Notes under the pieces: model-generated
Seen by the model: the letters and a program-made list of their open reading frames with translations, nothing else
Database searches by the model: none
What the model was told of the DNA's origin: nothing
Shown here: positions 8,601 through 11,391 of the stretch, in pieces
How the letters are laid out: each line of letters opens with the position of its first letter
How positions within the stretch are numbered: the stretch's first letter is position 1
Program-made: the position numbers and the translations under genes
NCBI GenBank assembly: GCA_028565715.1
Contig: JAOXYC010208461.1
Span: forward strand, 1 to 11,391
Origin: Phoronis pallida
Lineage: Eukaryota > Phoronida > Phoronidae
Direction of reading: 5' to 3'
DNA: 11,391 bases

Positions 8601-10122
8601 TAGTGAAGACTTGAGATACATTTTGGAACAATTGAAGTTGCAGATAAGTTGGTAAGTGTACAACTGTTACGGCCATATCCAACGGTTAATCACAGCCGTG
8701 AGATATGGCCGTAACAGTTGGACACGTACCACTTATCTGCAACTTCAATTGTTCCAGAAGGTATCTCTTCACTATCAATATCAGTCATTAATGGAACACA
8801 ATAACTTACATAGTATGAAATAAATGTTTTTAAACATTTATTAGAATTGATTAAAATCTGTATCTTCTTGTTAAACTCCAGGAAGCGAATCATCCAAGAT
8901 TTGCCAAAACTGATAATGCTGGATGATGAGAAGGTAACTAAGAAAGAGCGACGAGATGTTGGCTACAATGTATCGAGTGATTCAGAAAGCGAAGATGAAG
9001 AAGACGAGGTGGAAGACAGTCAGTCTGCTGAAGGTATTGGTTTAAAAGATGCTCACTCTTGACAAAATTTTCAATTTTATCTGTACAGTGAAACGTAGTG
9101 TTTCTTACAAGATCAGATCCTACAAAAATGACAGATTATATTTGTGGATGAGAGTGAGACCATGGCTGTGTGTAATAAGTTTTGAAATTCATAGCCGAGT
9201 TTACTAGAGAATTGCCATCAAAGTGTCTTGTTTAAAGGTATAGGCAACTATTTATAGATGTCCTTTAGGATGGTCGGTAATGTTATCATTATGCTAGAAA
9301 AATAATTTTAGTGAAAAAATATCTTTTTTGAAAAAAATATTTTTGATATTTTGATCAAAACTGTGATGTCATCGATAGGTCAAAGTACTTCCTGTCATAG
9401 CTAACACATTGAAAAATATCATTTTCTCAAATAATTTCAAAATTTGATTTTCAAACAAGAAAATTGCCAAATATGTTTAATGAAGGGATCCAAGCTATAC
9501 ATATATTTGGCAATTTTCTTGTTTGCAATTCAAATTTTGAAATTATTTGAGAAAAATATTTGTTTTCAATGTGTTTAGCTATGACAGGAAGTACTTTGAC
9601 CTGTCGATGACATCACTGTTTTGATCAAAATTTTTTTTTTTCACTAAAATTGTTTTTTCTAGCATAATGATAACATTACCGACCTTCCTAAAGGACATCT
9701 AGAAATAGTTGCCTGTACCTTTAAAAACAAATCAGCCAGCCCATCGATAGCTCAGAACTCTCAATCTTTTAATGGCATACCTGATACCCTACAACTTGTC
9801 TCATCAACTTTGCTATGCCTCGTCTTTATTCTATATCGAATTTTAAAAAAGATGCCTTTTCATTACAGAACTTGAAGAATCAATTCAAGATATAGCAGCT
9901 CGGATGCTACTTCGTTCTCAGGGTCGCCTCGAAGATTTACTCGACCAACATAAGTCTCGAGTGACAATGTTAGATGACATTCGTGCATCATCAGTCATTC
10001 CTCCGGACACAGGACGTATAAGTTCACGATTATCAGATGAACAGGATTCTAGAGCATCGAGTGCAAACTCGGCAAAATTTGGAAATAGAGCAAGTCCCCT
10101 ACCACCAATAGCAAAAACATGA
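5565..10122 (+). CDS. LRRC46: LRRC46-like leucine-rich-repeat ciliary/flagellar protein, complete in seven coding exons
   Basis: Seven exons join in phase (5565-5619, 6415-6502, 7117-7228, 7644-7800, 8315-8384, 8882-9033, 9869-10122) to 888 nt, 295 residues plus stop. Residues 55-152 form about five SDS22-type repeats (ITHLRLDRERIANIDDLELL, LRFLTLAANKISCVENL, LALLDLSENEIQDFDI, LSFLSFKGNPC), closed by an LRR-cap region (DYRKRIIQDLPKLIMLDD, 159-176). An acidic run (DSESEDEEDEVED, 194-206), a likely coiled coil (about 212-245) and a Ser/Arg-rich tail follow. Human LRRC46 (321 residues) shares the order: a short lead with an L/ITKRNL-like motif, here IVKRNLP; RLDRE; the repeat block; the acidic run; then a variable tail. 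Mammalian LRRC46 is linked to sperm-flagellum assembly. AAACATGG is a good start context. A generic SDS22-like protein is the main alternative. Confidence 0.85.
5620..6414 (+). other. LRRC46: LRRC46 intron 1, nothing recognisable
   Basis: 795 nt of AT-rich sequence with T-runs. The frame continuing from exon 1 to 5984 has a T-rich, hydrophobic middle and no domain. I see no repeat with paired arms and no RNA gene. Confidence 0.6.
6415..6502 (+). CDS. LRRC46: LRRC46 coding exon 2
   Basis: 88 nt, residues 19-48, beginning GSDKPKRISLNMIVKRNLP. Acceptor aacattccag, donor AT|GTAAGT. The IVKRNLP stretch matches the LITKRNL region of vertebrate LRRC46, supporting both the exon and the gene identity. 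Confidence 0.82.
6548..6925 (+). repeat. Pair of diverged direct repeats flanking a hairpin, LRRC46 intron 2
   Basis: Copy one (about 6548-6625) and copy two (about 6842-6925) both run through a shared core: TTGACATGCCTCCTTTTTCT versus TTGACGTGTCTCCCTTTTTC, then CTGTTTT and an AT-rich stretch. The start-to-start offset is about 294 nt. The unit between them includes the hairpin at 6623-6732, so this may be a tandem duplication of a small element. Confidence 0.55.
6623..6732. repeat. Inverted repeat hairpin, LRRC46 intron 2
   Basis: GGGGTGATTTG...TGTCCGATA starting at 6634 pairs with TATCGGATA...CAAATCACCCC ending at 6722; the arms are about 33 nt with few mismatches, and outer AATCTG (6624-6629) pairs with CAGATT (6726-6731). 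The centre carries CCTA...TAGG around CTTAAG. Its shape is that of a small foldback MITE; the family is unknown. Confidence 0.7.
6920..6982. repeat. AT-rich low-complexity tract, LRRC46 intron 2
   Basis: A run of almost only A and T built from ATAATTAT-like units, able to fold on itself (ATAATAATTAT with ATAATTATTAT). No other function is visible. Confidence 0.6.
7117..7228 (+). CDS. LRRC46: LRRC46 coding exon 3
   Basis: 112 nt, residues 48-85. Acceptor tttatttcag, donor CAT|GTAGGC (weak after +4). Carries the first leucine-rich repeat, with HLRLDRERIANIDDLE close to the vertebrate TVRLDREGITTIRNLE. Confidence 0.9.
7270..7400 (+). mobile_element. tRNA-derived SINE in LRRC46 intron 3
   Basis: The head at 7270-7340 has a perfect pol III A box (TAGCTTAGTTGG) and a B box (GGTTCGGATCC, one base from GGTTCGANTCC). 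A D-stem AGCT/AGCT is intact, and the loop CTTTCAA puts TTC at the anticodon position, resembling tRNA-Glu. The anticodon, T and acceptor stems are broken (about four of seven acceptor pairs), so it is not a working tRNA. The body has a stem: CCGAG (7348-7352) with CTCGG (7383-7387), and GCCTT (7363-7367) with AAGGC (7379-7383, sharing one base). The 3' end is uncertain; about 7400-7425. Confidence 0.82.
7644..7800 (+). CDS. LRRC46: LRRC46 coding exon 4
   Basis: 157 nt, residues 86-138. Acceptor ctttttcag, donor G|GTTGGT (non-consensus). Encodes two to three SDS22-type repeats with the L-x-x-L-x-L-x-x-N-x-I pattern, for example LRFLTLAANKI and LALLDLSENEI. Confidence 0.93.
8078..8194. repeat. 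Imperfect inverted repeat, LRRC46 intron 4
   Basis: Outer arms GGTTACTCTATAACTGG (8078-8094) and CAACTGGTAGAGTAAC (8179-8194) and inner arms GAGCTTT (8124-8130) and AAAGCTC (8159-8165) pair. A third copy of the terminal motif GGTTACTCTA lies at 8245-8254. Probably a decayed foldback element. Confidence 0.45.
8315..8384 (+). CDS. LRRC46: LRRC46 coding exon 5
   Basis: 70 nt, residues 138-161 (EELPQTLSFLSFKGNPCTEL...). Acceptor gttttatag, donor AG|GTGAAC. Matches the vertebrate DEFPQSLLILNLSGNSCT segment. Too short for an ORF search, but homology and phase fix it. Confidence 0.9.
8598..8777. repeat. 180-bp foldback element with ~80-nt arms, LRRC46 intron 5
   Basis: The arms at 8598-8679 and 8702-8777 are near-complete reverse complements with a few indels: TGATAGTGAAGA with TCTTCACTATCA outside, then GGAACAATTGAAGTTGCAGA with its exact complement, and CAACTGTTACGGCCATATC with its complement inside. 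The 22-nt loop (8680-8701) itself has ACGG/CCGT arms. The minus-strand 67-codon frame across it is a by-product. No target duplication was found. Confidence 0.85.
8882..9033 (+). CDS. LRRC46: LRRC46 coding exon 6
   Basis: 152 nt, residues 161-212. Acceptor aactccag, donor G|GTATTG. Holds the LRR-cap (KRIIQDLPKLIMLDDEKV) and the acidic run. It is flanked by introns that each carry a large inverted repeat. Confidence 0.9.
9231..9725. mobile_element. 495-bp foldback element with TTAA borders, LRRC46 intron 6
   Basis: The left arm (9231-9476) and right arm (9499-9725) are reverse complements over almost their whole length around a 22-nt loop (9477-9498). Outer ends are TTTAAAGGTATAGGCAACTA and TAGTTGCCTGTACCTTTAAA. 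Near-identical inner blocks include CAAACAAGAAAATTGCCAAA and its complement. One arm is about 20 nt longer because of an A/T-rich indel near 9315-9350. With TTAA as target duplication the element starts AGGTATAGGC. No coding is present, so it is a non-autonomous foldback transposon. Transcribed within the LRRC46 pre-mRNA, it would form a hairpin of roughly 220-245 bp. Confidence 0.88.
9869..10122 (+). CDS. LRRC46: LRRC46 coding exon 7 (terminal)
   Basis: 254 nt, residues 212-295 and stop TGA. Acceptor tcattacag. A probable coiled coil (ELEESIQDIAARMLLRSQGR onward) is followed by a Ser/Arg-rich, low-complexity tail ending PLPPIAKT. Confidence 0.9.
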
Positions 10123-10327
10123 TATCAAAGCAGCTATTTATGGTTTTGTTTGCTGATAGATGACTATCAATGATCAGTGTACATCTTGCACTCAATACAA
10201 TTCAGAGTGGTGCAAAAGTGAACATACTGAGTTGAAAATTTAATTCATCTCAAATAATTATGAAGAAAGGACAAGCATACGTTATCAGAAAATTGTCAAG
10301 CTTGTAAACAGGTGGATTTGAGTAACA

Positions 10328-10851
10328 ATGGCCTTGTGCATGAATTATTTCCATCCAAAACTAAACTTGCAATGATATAATGCATGATGGGTGATATGAT
10401 GTAAGAAAGATCAGATTGTTATTATTTGCTACTTAAGAATGTGAAATTACCAACTATTGAATGAGGTCAATTGTGTTGGATTGTTTGTTACAAATTGCAT
10501 CCCAACAGTCATCTGAACGAATAAGTACCCGACTGTGCTTCACCAGGATAACTGAGATCAACTGAAACGTATTAACACTGTGTTTTCAATAACAAATGAA
10601 GGTAGTTGTAACAAGTATTGGCAACGAAAAATGATCAAATTGTGTAAAAGATGATGAAATGTCATATTTCAATAATTGATAATTCTAAATTCGTAGGTAA
10701 CCATGTATGAGTTTTAATATATTTATTATTTTCATCATGAAGTATAAACATGGCCTTGTTTTGAGTGAATAGTTCCGTCCAATTTTCAACTTGTATTGAA
10801 ACAATGTCAATGACTGGTGATATGTAAGAAAGATCAGAGTGTTGTTATTTT
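10328..10851 (+). repeat. Diverged direct repeat, two ~100-nt copies 422 nt apart, in the LRRC46 3' UTR
   Basis: Copy one (10328-10430) and copy two (10750-10851) begin ATGGCCTTGT and both contain GGTGATAT followed by GTAAGAAAGATCAGA (10401-10415 and 10823-10837), then a GTT/ATT-rich end. The middle parts align with indels. The space between shows no gene. Confidence 0.6.
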
Positions 10852-10856
10852 ATATA

Positions 10857-10874
10857 TTTATTATTTTTTTTATT
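10857..10874 (-). terminator. Possible poly(A) signals for the convergent minus-strand gene
   Basis: Two AATAAA hexamers on the minus strand (10862-10857 and 10874-10869). They lie about 400 nt beyond that gene's stop at 11277 and next to the LRRC46 signal, so the two 3' UTRs may overlap. I saw no AATAAA closer to the stop. Confidence 0.3.
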
Positions 10875-10877
10875 TCA

Positions 10878-10883
10878 AATAAA
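10878..10883 (+). terminator. LRRC46: LRRC46 poly(A) signal
   Basis: AATAAA, followed 30-45 nt later by a GT-rich element (TATTGTGTTGGGGT, near 10912-10925), a standard metazoan arrangement. A second AATAAA at 11254-11259 on the same strand is further off and lies against the convergent gene. Confidence 0.65.
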
Positions 10884-11276
10884 CAATTCCAAACTGCATT
10901 GGTTTATAAAATATTGTGTTGGGGTAATCATAACAACCACAGGTACTTTTAACAGTACCAAACAATGACTATATCTTACAACAAAAAGTAACAAAACAGG
11001 ATTTTAAGTTTCATTGAAAGCATTTAAAATATCTAACCTTTTTTTTTTAACCTAGTGCTGAATTGTATCGATTAGTTGTGCCAAACGTTCTGAGCTTCAA
11101 ATCACTTCACCACCCAAGCTCCATATTCTATTCTCTTAATTACCCTTTTCAATCACATACGGACCAATAGTACACATATTGACCAAAAGTGCCATTTTAG
11201 GGTTAATATCAACATTAATCAAATAAATATCCTGTAAAAGTCACCAAATGACAAATAAAACCAATCATGTAATTGT

Positions 11277-11379
11277 TCATTTTCTGTTTTGACGAGCCTT
11301 TGCTTTCTTCCCCGACGAAGCCCCTTTCTTTGCACCCTTGACAAGATTTGCAAACTGTCCTGTATTCTTGGCTCTTTTC
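11277..11379 (-). CDS. Terminal exon of an unidentified convergent gene with a basic C-terminal tail
   Basis: After an acceptor (TATCTTTTACAG, ending 11380) a 103-nt frame runs one base plus 33 codons to a TGA at 11279-11277. It encodes KRAKNTGQFANLVKGAKKGA and then SSGKKAKARQNRK. Two features suggest real coding: an exact splice acceptor in phase and a Lys/Arg/Ala/Gly-rich tail ending at the stop. Such tails are common in nucleolar, ribosome-assembly and RNA-binding proteins, but I do not recognise the family and claim no function. The rest of the gene lies to the right of the window. It converges on LRRC46 with a 1.15-kb gap between stop codons. Confidence 0.65.
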
Positions 11380-11391
11380 CTGTAAAAGATA

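Larger units (their letters stand above)
10123..10900 (+). other. LRRC46: LRRC46 3' UTR (inferred)
   Basis: From the stop at 10122 to just past the poly(A) signal at 10878-10883, about 0.78 kb with no further coding. It contains two diverged copies of a ~100-nt sequence (listed separately). Confidence 0.6.

Noticed and set aside
8690-8893. 67-codon minus-strand frame
   Set aside because: It runs through one arm of the foldback at 8598-8777 and antisense to LRRC46 exon 6.
1-11391. CRISPR array, operon or prokaryotic system
   Set aside because: No regularly spaced repeats, and genes are split by spliceosomal introns with poly(A) signals.

Overview
The window is a piece of an animal nuclear genome. 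It is AT-rich, its genes are split by GT-AG introns, and it carries a decayed CR1/L2-like LINE tail, a tRNA-derived SINE and several foldback elements. The two main proteins are ciliary genes and read like invertebrate metazoan orthologues. I cannot fix the phylum; a lophotrochozoan or an invertebrate deuterostome both fit. There is no bacterial or organellar signature.

Layout. Positions 1-4491 (minus strand) hold the first eight coding exons of BBS5, a core BBSome subunit; the gene runs off the left edge, so about the last 100 residues are outside. Positions 4492-5564 are the gap between divergent genes. It carries a ZNF143/Staf-like motif overlapping a Su(H)/RBPJ-like motif just upstream of the BBS5 start, and a candidate RFX X-box at 4739-4752. 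Positions 5565-10122 (plus strand) hold a complete seven-exon gene for a 295-residue SDS22-type leucine-rich-repeat protein that I identify as LRRC46, followed by a 3' UTR with a good poly(A) signal at 10878. Positions 11277-11379 (minus strand) are the last coding exon of a third, convergent gene with a Lys-rich basic tail that I do not recognise.

How the genes fit together. BBS5 acts in BBSome-dependent ciliary membrane traffic, and LRRC46 is a cilium/sperm-flagellum protein. Their head-to-head order with a possible X-box between them suggests one shared ciliary promoter region; this is inference. All exon joins below were checked by hand for splice sites and reading phase.

The introns are dense in inverted repeats. 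The main ones are a 495-bp near-complete foldback in LRRC46 intron 6, a 180-bp hairpin in LRRC46 intron 5, and a 0.94-kb element with 23-bp terminal inverted repeats in BBS5 intron 4 that encloses the LINE tail. Smaller hairpins lie in BBS5 introns 1 and 2 and LRRC46 introns 2 and 4. The 495-bp and 0.94-kb elements share TTTAAAGG...CCTTTAAA borders, pointing to TTAA target sites. I see no complete autonomous transposon and no CRISPR array.
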